The notes under the pieces are model-generated. The model saw only the letters and a program-made list of their open reading frames with translations, was not told the DNA's origin and made no database searches. Shown here one piece after another: positions 1 through 13,400 of a DNA stretch of 64,000 nucleotides (position 1 is the first letter of the stretch; each line of letters opens with the position of its first letter). The stretch is from Alentia gelatinosa (lineage: Eukaryota > Annelida > Polychaeta > Phyllodocida > Polynoidae). A program made the translations under genes and the position numbers. The DNA lies in assembly GCA_950022655.1 (NCBI GenBank), contig OX465579.1:80859193-80923192 (forward strand), written 5' to 3'.

Positions 1-1490
1 ACGTGATTATCAGTGCAACTATGGGATATTCATGATTTTGATATTGCAAGGACTCGTATCTGCTCGGGCATATTGAAACTAGAATTATAGTAAATCATGA
101 TTGTTTATACGCCCGTGGAAGATGCACTCTGCAATATCACTGTGATATATAAGTATTCAATTTTGCAATTCACTCGGTAAAAACAAATCATATTCAAAAC
201 AAATTATATTCTTGCTTAGAATTGATTACTAATTCCTGTTTTAAAATGCAAAATCTATTTTGCATTTACATGCCCGACAGCATGTCATAACTTGTACAAA
301 GAGAGAATAAATTCGTATAATTAATCCACTGCTGTACAGACGGGCAGTGTCTGAGAAGTGATGCCTCAATGAGTATTTGTCACTTTCACTCAGTGTATGG
401 AGGGTGATGTCTAAGATACTAGATGCACTGAAGATGAGTTTTCCTTCTATCTTTAACAAGTTATTAAGAAATAGAATTCCAAGTGGATTGGCGAAACTAT
501 ACATATAAGCGTGCATTATCTTAAAACATGTTGGTGGACAATTATCATCAGTCAACCTCTTAGATATCAACCATCCTCTGATTTGTGACATTAAGGCACC
601 ACCTGCAAGTAAGGGCTACGAAAGTTGTTTCTTTTCTTTTGGGAGCGGGGTAGGGATGGGGGTATTACAGTCCATGACTGAAGAAATACACGAAAAGAAT
701 ATCACCGACATTAAGTCCTGACTGAAAGACTACAATTTTCACTTAATAATACATACAATTTAAACCGTCCTGTTGACTTACGTTATCACATTTTACAAGG
801 TAATGCTGTAACTGGGCGGCCTGAGAACTTCACCTTGCAACAGTCGTTCCACTTTGGTTGATACATACTTCATTCGGTCTAAATACACACTGCTTAGTGG
901 AGTAAGTTTGACTTTATATAACAGTCACCTGCACTCTCAACAGTTGGACAAGAGAACTCCTAATATTTGTATTATGCTGACTAGCTATGTCAATAAGTGT
1001 GATAAGGCACCTGTTTATATATTACTCTACCCAAAATATCAAAGAAACATAAGGAGGTGGGGAGAGGCCACGCTGCATGATATAGAATTATTCATTCATA
1101 ACTTTCCTTGTAAATGGCAAGCCTGTTTACAATATACGTAGAGAAAGTTCACATTCCATACTTCAACTCAAATATAATGATTCTCTGGATATGTTAATCA
1201 CACTATTATCATAATTATGTATAATATAATCTGAGATTCAATCAAACATATGGAAGAGCGCAGTCACCGGGAAGCAAAGGCACTCCAGTTTGTTTACTTT
1301 CTTTTACTGGACGGAGTAAGGCTTAGATGTTAACCTTAGGAATGTATTCTTGTGTGACGAAAAATGCTCACGAGTTCAAGGAGCAACATCGGGAATTGAC
1401 GATCTCATAACTATAAAAGAGATCCCGGGGCGGGGGTGCAGACGACAATTGGACGTCGAAAAGGTGAGGAAGGAGTTGGAGCATACGCAG
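1..1490. other. 3' UTR and downstream flank of IQCE
   Basis: No coding sequence is supported. The open frames at 241-591 and 854-1141 show no known motif. The IQCE 3' UTR must start at 1490 and run leftward, but I see no canonical poly(A) signal on the minus strand. Confidence 0.6.
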
Positions 1491-4400
1491 TTAGAAGATG
1501 CGACCACGGCTACTCGGGGTGACGATAAGGTCGTCGTCATCGTCGCTGTCGTCGTCACTGTCACCCACCGCTGCCCTGGAGGACTTGCGTGGACTCAGTG
1601 GAGGTTTCTAGAAACGTGTTCATCAGACATAATATGAAAATGATCAAATCTAAATAATAAATATCATGTCACTGCTTTATGTTTTTTTAACTAGTACTTG
1701 ATTAGAATAAAAAATCTCTTTAGTACTTGTAAGACATTGATTTTCCAGGTGTTAGCAATAATATTTTCACTACCATCTTCCACTTGTAGAATATTCTACC
1801 CAACCGAAAACGAAATTCCACCCAACCGGCTTTATTTCTATCATAGTTCTCTGTTTTTCTCTGACCAGGAAAGTTGACGTTCTTGTATCATTTTCTGATG
1901 CGTTCGTTTCATGAACGTTTAACTATGTCGCGAAAAATGTAATAAAAAGATAACTTTTTCATTACCTTAGCAGTACTACGGGTATCTGGCCGGGCTGCAA
2001 GAATAAGATACAAATATTAGTTATGTTTTGTAGTACATTATCAATAGTAAATATTGCCAAACTAAGACAAATTATTGGTTGAATAAACTGCCTCCCTACT
2101 ATTTACTTAAAAATGTGTGTATATGGAGCGCGAGGGAAGCATGCAAGAAATGATTAATAGAGATGATATACTACAGAAAAAAAGCCCGCAGTGACGAATA
2201 AAGATAATGAAAATGGTGTAATAAAATACGAGAGAGTAAAAAGGACTCAATTATCCATGCACCATTTTTCTAAGATGGGACCATGGCTTTTACAGTATAA
2301 GAAGAGTTAATCACATCAGATCTTTACAATAGAATGCGTGTTTTATAAACTAATACATGTTCATCTACTCACAGGAAGACCGACGGGACGCCCGAGACAC
2401 AGAGGAGTACTTGTCGTCTTCATCCTCCTCCTCACCGGCCGAGTCCAACCCTATGATGAGCGTATAGGAATAGGTTAGAAATTAGTCTACACTGAGCTCA
2501 GGGATGTCAGTTGGTGTCATGAAAAAGGAGGAAACATTTTTCACGCGGAATTTACTGCGTCAGTGAGACTGAGAAAACATGAATAAAACATCGTTACTGA
2601 CTATGAGCTTGGGTGTGTGGCGAGGTTTGAAACACTTTTTAATAGTTTGAATGTGACACAATTTGTTCTCTCTTTATTTCACACAAGAAATTTTTTTTTT
2701 TATATAGAAGAGGAAAACTGTCATCTGTAACGCTTAGCTGGACAGAGCGCACAATCTAATGAGAATGCAGTACCATAGACAATACATCCGATTAAATTAA
2801 CTTTTTTTAAAAACCAACCGTCTTCGGAGAGGTATGAAGATAAAATGAAAGAAAACGAGATAAAAAGTTTTATATCAATGTCTACTTACTGTGCCGTCCG
2901 TGACTGTTGCTGCTTCTGGACAACGTGGGCGACCTGCTGCTGGTCCTGAAAGATGGAGAAAAAGACTTTACTAAAAGAAAATCCAAATGGTAATGACCTA
3001 AACTTTTCCATTACATGTATATGCCTTGGAAGTTTGCGCCTTACACTTGTTACTTGAAAGGAAGGTTAATATCTAGTTTTCTCCCATGTTCCTTGGGTGT
3101 TCAATACTAATTCTAAATAATCCTAAATTATCTATTTCTCTCTTTACAGTGTTTCTAAGAAACTTTGTCTTGTATTTTCAACAAGTATGTAGGATTTCCC
3201 CAGGTATTCTTTTTAACTTATGGTCCGATAATTTTTCACTTATAGTCTGATAATTTTTTGGTTTAATTCAATTGAGATTATCTTGTAATAATCTTCAATT
3301 GTTCTTAACATACTGCAGTACCTGATGCACAAACTTACTATATGATAGTCATCGTGCAACAATAATGACATAAACCATGCATAATTAAAGGAATATATTA
3401 AGAGGACAGACCAAAATTGCACAAAGTTCATGTATTTGTAAACAAAGATCATCATTGCCAGTGAATGTGTTTCCCCAAGGCAAAGATTTCTGTTGAGGAG
3501 ATTATAAACGATGGGTAGAATATATCGATAATGATCAATTAATACGTTAGTGGTTAGCAATTAGGGTACACTATATATCTAGCCCATTCCTAAGAAAAGT
3601 AGCACTGACAGAGATATGAATAATGCCATAATCAACTAAATATCTAGCAGGACAAAAAGCGTTTGGTTAATTCAGCATTATTCCGAAGTTTAGACTGTAC
3701 AATACAGAGTACCCAATAAAGATGTCAGGACTGAACGAACAAAAAGGTTATCTGAATGACATAAGTACAAGTTTATCAAATATTCAAAGTATAGATATAT
3801 GGACCGCATGTAACCAATTTCATTATTGGTTATGTGGACCATAAAGTCCTATCATCAGTACATAGTATCTATGACCTTTCTTCAACATCCAAATCAAACC
3901 TACGAATTGCGTCACCTTTAATCTGACTGGCACAATGTATGTGTTCTGGGATTTATTTCCCAGTATAGCTATGGCAAACAAACAAAAAACTTTCGTGAGA
4001 GAGACTCATGGTAATTACAAAGGCATCTTCTGAAAAAGTGACACACATCGAAATGGCAATGCCGTATACAATGTATTAAATCAGTCACCTCAAAACGGCG
4101 ATGCTTAATTTCAAAAGTCTATACCTCTCATGGTAACCTCCAATCTTGGTAATGGTTATAAATCCTTCAAAATTATGCTTGAATATCTCATTTGATTCCC
4201 CCATAGTTAAGAATTTCTGCGATGCCAGTATGCACAATGCAGATAAATATAAAACACGAGAAGGAAAATGAAACAACAAAGACATGCATTTTAGGTGACA
4301 CAATGATGAAGTTAAGAACACAATACAGAAGGAAAGAAAAGAGAACTAACAACAGAATTGTAATATAATCTGAATATCGAAACAACCCTCGTACAAGTAA

Positions 4401-7400
4401 ACTATGACTATTTATCACTGTTGCTTAGTTTTGGATTACGACCCATAATGGAAGAATCATTCTGGAATACAGGTATGGCCAGGGGAAGGAAACATCTCAG
4501 CTCATATATAGTTGTCACCATAAGTTGGACACTTAAACGGAACACTCCGGAAAAATATGTTTCGATCTGGATACAAGACCTTTACTAACCAAGGATGTCA
4601 GTTGAAATCAGAAAAAGTGGAAATATTTGTTTCATGTGGAATTTACAGCCTATGAGAGACCTAGAAAGAATGGAAAACATATAGGAGTTGGCCATGATAT
4701 GTAGCGGAGGCATTGTGGGCAGGTTCAAACTACTATCTTATTGGCATGAATGAGGCCCAATCAATACTATCTTCGTTTTAGCGAGAAAACATAATTTCAT
4801 AAACTGGAAAAGAAAACAAGGATTTTCATGAAAAAGTGGAAAACTGCCATCCCTGAAAAACAAGAGCTTCTTTACGCATAATTCCGGGGAGGCATACCGA
4901 TTCTCCAGTCTCTATGCGTTGAGGATAAACCTCTTGGTATCTAACCATAGCATCCTATTTGAAGTGAGCAGTCTAAAATCTAACTCCCTGGTATTTCAAC
5001 CTCGCTCCTAAAAATATTGTTTGATATCTTGTCTTATGTTCCTTGTTAATCATATCTTAGCTTGTAATCACTGAACTGTAATAACCGTTTCAATATTTAT
5101 AAACCACTATGACAACAATAGTCTAATAATCTATGAAACTGTGCAAACCAACTATGACCTTAGTGCTCTAGAGCTACAATAATCTACTTCCACCTTAGAT
5201 TACTAGAACTATAACCCATAATGATTTGCTTCGTTTACGGATAGTGTGCACTGACACTTATATCAGCGTAAGTTACAGATGCCTATGTGCCTTTGCATTG
5301 GCAAAATCTCGAATTATTATTGAATCAGTAAAATCGTTACGGATACGTGATGGCAAAGATTAAAACGATAAGCCCAATAAAAAACCTGTCTCTGGAATCC
5401 ACAATTTAATGAGTGACAATTATACCAAATATGAATATATATCTTATTTACCTCTACACAATACTCAATATCAAATTGGAAATTATGCATATTGTATGCT
5501 AGATGTATTGGCCACCTTAGCACTATAGTGGGGAAACGTAGGGCAATATAGTGAACCACTGCATCATATTTTAAAGAAGGTAAATTGAGATAAACCGTTT
5601 GTTAAATGAGGGATGTTCATGCCAATAGGGAGCCAAAGTGAACCCGCTGAAACCACAGATACCCGTTTACAAAATACCATTTCCGGTGGCCAGTAAGAAC
5701 GAGGCTTAGTGCTAGACCTATGGGGCTTTGAGGCTAGACTTTTTTTTGGGTCTCGTTTGTTACTTTCGATGTGTTGTTTACTACTATCGTCTCTGAATAA
5801 CTCTGTCTTGAAGCTACGATGACAGTTGTTAAGTTTATGAAAAGTATGGATCTAAAAGATTGGAGAATGACACATATAATCTTGAACCTACATAGTTAAA
5901 GCACTGTGCGCCTATATTCGGAAATGGTATTTTGTGACCAGCTATCTGTGGTTGGAGCGGGTTCACTTTGGCTCCCTATGACCCCATGACTGTATTTTGC
6001 ATGCTGGGTTAAAAATATCTCGAAATGATTGCGTCACATAATCTATATCTTTACGTTCCACAAGCCAGAAACAGATTTTCTTTGTAGTCCTCAAGCTTCT
6101 ATGGAAAGGCTTTAATTCGTGCTTATATGAGGAGCTCCGAATTTACCTATGACAGGTAATGAAATCTCTCCTGGCCAATTGGCTTCTGAAAGCTGCCTGA
6201 ACAGCAATGACTGCTTCATCAATCTCAGAATCAGGTCTGTGACAAGAAGGGAGCGCATAGCACAGTTCATGAATACTCATAGAATAAATAGTTTAATTTA
6301 CTGGATTTGGTGAAGAGACGATCAGATCACAGATCTTTGTAAACAAAGATTGCTTTAATGGCTTATACTAAATACTATAGAGAACCCTATATATTCCTCT
6401 AATATATGCTATGTAAAACCAGCATTCATAATTAATATCATTTTTTAGATATTTTCTTATTTTTAATTTGTTGAGAAGTACATTGCCATGTGTGAAATAC
6501 GAACATCTTTTGTATTGTATACATATTACAGGTCGACACTGGTTTGAACATTTACATTGGTGTCACATTCAGCACATAACGGTACATGTGCCAATGACAT
6601 ACCTCTTAAGACATCCCATGCACCCAAGCTGCTACTACAAGGCCTTAGTCCATGCTAACAAAGGGAGAGTCTTGTTTACCTATGCCGGTTAAGGAAATTT
6701 TTCCGGGCCAGATGGCTCCGGAAAGCGGCCTGAATATCGACGACTGCTTCGTCATGGTCATAGTCAAGATCATGTCTGTGGCAGAAAATGGAGGACAGCA
6801 AGCTTCAGAAGGCTCCGAGAGGAAAAGGTTCAATTAAATCTATTGGAGCTAATAGAGAAGCAAACAAGTTTGGCCAGCTATTTATATCCTTGGTTATTTC
6901 AAAACTTTCTTGTGATTATTTCAAAACTTTTATTAATGTAAAACGATTGAAAATATACTTCATTTGACTTCATTATTATTTAACATTTTGATAGTATATG
7001 ATTAAGGAAATTAATTATTACAAAAATACAAATATTGAAGGTTATTGTAGTAAAATGATTTAAGACAAAAGCGTAATGCTGAGGTATCACGGGAGAAAGT
7101 GCAAGAAAGCGCGGCGGTTTACTCAACCATCACATTGGCTTTTTCTGTCATTACCATGCACAGATGGACGGCGGTATTAAGGTACCATGCTCACAAAAGG
7201 ACTGCTTTACCTCCGAGCGTTATTAGCAATAAATCCTTTCCGGGCTAAATGACCCCGAAAGGCGGATTGTACAGTGGACACAGCCTCTTCTAGGTCTGAG
7301 TCTGGGTCTTCTAGCCGACTGAAAGACAAAGAGAGTAACAGAAAAGAAGGACAGCGTGAGGCGACAGTACTCATAAAATAATCTCCACCTTTGGGACTTC

Positions 7401-10400
7401 GCGTGAGGGACAAGAGATGGTGTGGTCTTATAAAGGCTTACTGAAAAAAAATTTCGTTATGAAAAGTGTGAGGAAAACAAGGGGTTTTCTATCTTATGGT
7501 ATTTGTTAATTTGAAAATTCCAGAATAAACAGTGAAGAAAAAAGTAGTCATGGAGGTGAAGGGAAATAATGTTGCGTGTTCATCAGAAAAGGAACTGTTC
7601 GAAATTTATAAGGTATGAAATCTTTCTTTATGTTCGTGATACAGAATTAATGTTCAAGAACCCTTCGGTCAACCCCACAAAGTAGGATCTTGGAACTGGA
7701 TTAATATATGATGGATTACTTTTAGAAGATCAGTATGTTCCCTAACAGATGAACTCGTCTAAAAGCTTCTTACATCTAAGTCAGTCTGACCTCACAAAAC
7801 TAGATTAATATCTTTGAATACAGAGTCAATAAGAGAAACTCACACACCACACATCTGAGTCAGGTAAGTGTTCAGTAGAACCCCTCTTTACAATGCTGCC
7901 CCCCCCCCCCCCCCTCGGGAAAAGTGACATTGTTATATAGAATAGGTCAACCCTGTTTCTTATCTATGTTTAGTAGTCCTATTCAAAACACACAAATAAA
8001 GAGAAACACAAAAGACAGGTACCTTCTCTTGAGGATGTCTTTGCGGGTGAGGTGGCCGCGTAGGTTGGACTGGATGAGCTCTGCGGCGGAGTCTAGCTCG
8101 CTCTCCGTGACCGACTCGGAGTCGTCGTCATAGACCGAAGCCCCGCGAGACGGCGGCCGGTTCTTGTAGGAAGCGATCTGCTGTCGCCGTGAGAGGTGCC
8201 CGCGAAGAGCCGACTGCAGGAACTCAGCCGTCTGAAACAAGAGAAGGAGATTTGTAGAAATTCACTTAGATATTGCAAATTATCTTATGGATTAAAACGA
8301 TGGAAGTGGTTTCATCGTTAATTCTTACTTTTAATGTGACAACTTCATTTTTATGTTAAGTGCACCAATATTATTCATGTGCAATAAGAGACGTGCTTTT
8401 CCTGTTGAACATGATAATCGTAAAGTAATTCATTGATTATTTCCTTTGTTGTCTGCTTAGTGAAGGCCTGTGCTCCTTTAATATCTTAATCACGATTGAT
8501 TATTTGGAGAAGCCATGATATCTATGAACATAGTAAAAGAAACAATTGTTAGAATAATGCATATCTTGAGATGTTTCTGTCTGAGGTTAAAATGGTGCTG
8601 GTTCACTGGTCACTTAGCAGGAGCGCAGTCCTATTGGTATTTTCAGGGATATCTGAAAATGTGGCTTAAACAGAAATCAAATCGACGAGTGGCATCTAAG
8701 GTACACCTGTCATGGAGTAGCTGCTGTTAAAAAGGCATTTACAGAAAAACTAGATACCAAGAGGTAATGTATACCACATACTGCAATCAAAGTAAATCAT
8801 AGAAGTCCACAACAAAACCAACCGATCAAGCGGGAATAGGGGTATGGGTAAGAAAATCATAAAATTACCATGGACAAAAACGTAGCTATGAATCATCCTA
8901 TAGAAGAACCCCAAACGATAATTATGTAGTATAGCAGTCGTGCCATACATCTGACACTTCGTTCAAGATGAAAATAGTCTGATAGTTCAAAGGACTGTAG
9001 ACATTGATGCCATATATACGCTGAGTCCAGTACCTCCTCCGATGCCAATACAGTGAATATATGAGGCCACAAAATATCAAAACATATATTCAATAGTTTC
9101 TAATTCCAAATTCTTTCCCACTTTCTCTTTAATGATTATCGAGGAAATTTTATGTGAAAATGGAACTTGACCACAATGTCCATATTGGGCGAAATGCCAT
9201 TATGCTAGGTATTCCTTATTTTTGTTTAACTGCAGATCCTTTGCTTGTATTGATTATACTGATTGACATTAACAGACATTGGCATGAATCACGTTAGCTA
9301 TTATGTTAAAAACATCTCAGCACATTGGGCGCAAATAGTTCAGTCTTTGTCTTGTCAGCAGTACACTTTGTTAAGGTCAGGAAACTGCAGATATTAAGGT
9401 CTCACTGCTATTGCAGTCTGAACCTACTTAGGTTTTGTATCCTCCTCATGTCCTAAAAAAAGCTGGCTGTACATTGACATGTAGAAATGGGCTGCAGCTA
9501 TATGTTTGTGACATACGTTTGTGGCCCCAATTCGTGTAATGACACGAATATAGGAGTTGATAATGTATGTTGATACCAATAATTTGGTTTCTAAAGATAG
9601 CCATATGGTATGAACTAGAGTAGGGCTGGCTGCTGACATGGAGATTAGTTGATGGGTTGTTTTCTTATTCCAGAGGAGATAATCATGACAGTCAAGCAGT
9701 AAAATACGCCTGGGTTGCTCAGATTGGAACTCGGGACCTCATGATTTGGGGGCGAGCCTGTGCTCATGAAGTGGAACTTTGTGCAGCTAAAGTAGCTTGG
9801 AGTCAGGCTACGTTGACAGGATGCGGTTGTGTACTGAGGCTGTGGAATATGGCTATGTGCAGATCGGTAATGCTATGCTGACTTGAGGGCGTGGGCTGAG
9901 ACTTTGTCAGCAATGTGAGTCAGGCTACAAGGCACATAGCGATCACAGTATTCAAACTGCCGTCTTCTCCTCCGATGCCAAGCAAAACACCAGGTAGAGG
10001 TTGCGGTTATATCTAGATTTAAGTAGCAGTTGGTCCCCAACTTAAACTTCAGCATTAGTGGCACCATCTCCATATGTAGCATTCGAACTACACCAATTTC
10101 CTGACGGAATACGATGGAACTTATATGAACTCTGTGCCCTCTATATATATATGCAGAAGTTTGTCAGTCAAAACTTGACTGGCAGCTGCGAACAAAAGGA
10201 CAATCTGTATCGATTAGTCTTACACATGCTGCTACCTAATATATACGTTTCTGTCGGCGATACGGGAATTAGTTGAGGCTCACGCATAGACATAGACACA
10301 AAAAGCTGTTACTGATATCTACACAGTGATAAATCTGGATCTGAAACGGGCAAACCATCGAAAGCCGAGCGTACTTCCTCGAGCTCGGCCTCCCGCTTGT

Positions 10401-13400
10401 GGGCTTGGTAACTGGACCAGCCAGTTTGAATGAGACGAGCTGCTCTGTGTTTAGTAAACTCAGACAACTTCTTGTCCCGCTGCTCGACAAAGCGGCGAAC
10501 CTGATACACAGCACCAAATAAACCGTAAGAGGGGAATTGTTACTAAACTAATTGCTACTATCAGTTTTCGGAGAATTCTGAGAAGGCTACTTTGCCCCAC
10601 AAGGTGATGTAGTAACAAGCCTTAATTGCGGAGACAACATCATATTTCCACTATTACTTCCTGAAGTATTTTATTAGGAAACCTTTATAAAATTCTAATA
10701 TGGCATCGATGAAGACTGAAAGACTGAAATTGGCATTCATGGTGTCCTTAATTAATCTTGTCCTATATCCAAACAAATGTGCACGTCTGCACCATACATC
10801 TTAACAGTCTATGACAAAACTATATGAAATCAAATATTTCAGTTTCTCAGTTAGAATATATGTGTTCTTAATAAATCATTTGTAATTCAATTAAATGACT
10901 GAAAAGATAAAGGTTCAATATCAAGTAACTAAATTGAAGGTAATATTATTAAATATAAATTGTTTTGTCCTCGTCAGAATAAACAATAAGAAGAGACAAA
11001 AGCTATTCCGAATCTTCTTGCAAGGAAGGATCTGTAACCTGTCTATGAAGGTTAGGATCTTGATGGCAGTAGAAATTTCCAAACCGTAAGTGACTTTTTA
11101 AGTCGACAAACACATACAAACATCTCTGGAAAATGCAAACATCACGGGTTCATCTGACCTGGTACAATTAGTATAAAAGCAAGGGTAATTATAGGAACAC
11201 TTAATGTATCAAACAAGTTTGAATCACAGTGCTGTTGTTATATACAAATACCTAGGCAATATCAAACATGCACACATGAGGGTACCTTTAGGCGGTTAAT
11301 ACACAGTAACAATCAATCAATGAACGCGCAAATACAGTGCAACAAACTTCTTAAATATTCGTTTCCTTAGTAATCCGAATCACGTGCGGTTTGGTAACTA
11401 GGGGGCATGCCTGGTGGTCTAACTGTTATTAGCCACGCTAGATGACAGCACGTACTTCCTCATCCGCTTCCGCCTTGCGGTCCCGATGGTGGCGCCACCC
11501 TCGCTGAATTTGCCGGGCGGCGCGGGCCTGTGAGAAGTCGTCAACCCGAGCCCTGTGCGTCGCCTCCCGCCTCCGAGTGAGCTGAGCCCGGCGAACAGCA
11601 GCAGCAGGGCACACACACAGGGGAGGAAGACACAAAATAAACCAGCCAGAAATAGCCCGTTAATCGCGACATCTCTGCACACCTCCCATTCAAAAACTAA
11701 GGCTAAAATGTGAAGTTCAAAGTAGCAAAACCTTGTTTCTTATTTTTGGCGGAGATGTATCACTCTGATATATAGGGAAACAAGCATAAGCATTATGGTT
11801 TTAGCAGTTAGCTATTTGCGTTAGTTTTGATATCATGGAGAGTGTTGACTGCCTGGTTCAGACTCTTCTAATATTAAGGAAATGTGTGCCTCAGTACATA
11901 TGTACAAAAACATAACCTCTATTGACCTGTTGTGTGGTTTCCCGAAGTCTGGAGTGGTAGAATGCGTGTTTGAAGGGAATTGTGTGGGGGCATGTGGGGC
12001 ACCACACTAGTCAATACTGGTAACATACCGTCCCCATTTCACAAGTGGCATTTATAGAACTACCATGGACAGTGCATTTGTATAGTCAAAGAGAATGCAT
12101 TGTCCATGCTTCAACCTATCGCTGCTGCTGCCAGCAGATAGAAAAAAATGTATCCAGCGGCAGCAGATATATATTGTCTCATGAGCTGATTTTCAAATGA
12201 AATAATAAAAATCTATGAACCAGACAAATTTAGGTCGCAGGGTAAGTTCACCATTCAGGGCTAAAGGACCAGATATGGACACAAAATATAAAGTGTGGGC
12301 TTCGTTGTTTCCTTACCACAAATAGTGTAGACAACTCTTTCATACCTTCCCCTAAAATACAATCAAATGCGTGATATTTCAGATGGCGTTTATCAGCGCA
12401 GACCTGCGCACACACACACAGACATAGAGATGCGCTTACCTCGTCCTGCTCGCGGTCCTCCCTCTCACGCTGCCGGTGAGAACGCCAGTTGCGCTGGATG
12501 TGCTTGGCCGCCGTGTCCTGCCGGAACTGCTCGATCCGTCGGTTCCGCTCACGCTCCTCCCGCCGGCTTCCGGCGTCAGAGGATACGGACGGAGAGCGAG
12601 ACCTCGTCTGCGGCGACGTTCTGAGATTTAAACACATCAAACTCGTTAAGCAAATATTTGTTGAGGTTCTAATTTTCTTAAAATTCCATGCACATTCCGC
12701 AGTGATGTCTTATCTTCTGAGACATTTCAAGGTGTACTGCCTTATCAATATACAACTAGCATCCAAGAAAACAAAATATATATTCATTCACACCAGTGCC
12801 ATGTCTTGGCCTATTACAAACACATGTCATGAACTAAAGATACCCGCTGGCTGGTGCCTGAATATACTGGTGGAAGATCACTGGATCGGCCAATCTGGTA
12901 TCGCCCTCTGCAGCAGTGATACAAGCCATACAAACTACATTATATATACGCTGCACATTCGATTCGAGGCTTTGGGTGGCGACTTACCTGCCGCCCTTGC
13001 GGGGTGTGGAGCCGGACACGGAGGGCGACCGGCGCCGGACCACCGCCGCCCGCGGGGTCGGCTGTCGGCTCCGGTCCTTCTCATAGAGCGAGTCAAGCTC
13101 GGCCTGAAGTTCGTCCACGTCCTTCTTGAGAGCCTTGATTTCCTTCCTGTAAACACAGGTAGAGGGAATTCTCACTTTTTATAAGGATTACTATATCATC
13201 CGTATAAGTACTAAACTATTCGTCACAGACTAGTTCCATCAGGTTCACGCGTGCATGTACATGTGAAATATATATATGGACAATGGTCACAGAATACTAA
13301 AAAAAAAAAAAAGAAGAAAAACATAAGGCAAAAATAAAGGTAAGCCCGGTGTGTTGCAGAAAAAAAATCTGGAAAACTCTTACTTCTTATGGGTTTTATC

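Noticed and set aside
12489..13184. 231-codon plus-strand open frame
   Set aside because: It runs antisense across IQCE exons 14 and 15, which have proper splice sites and family matches on the minus strand.
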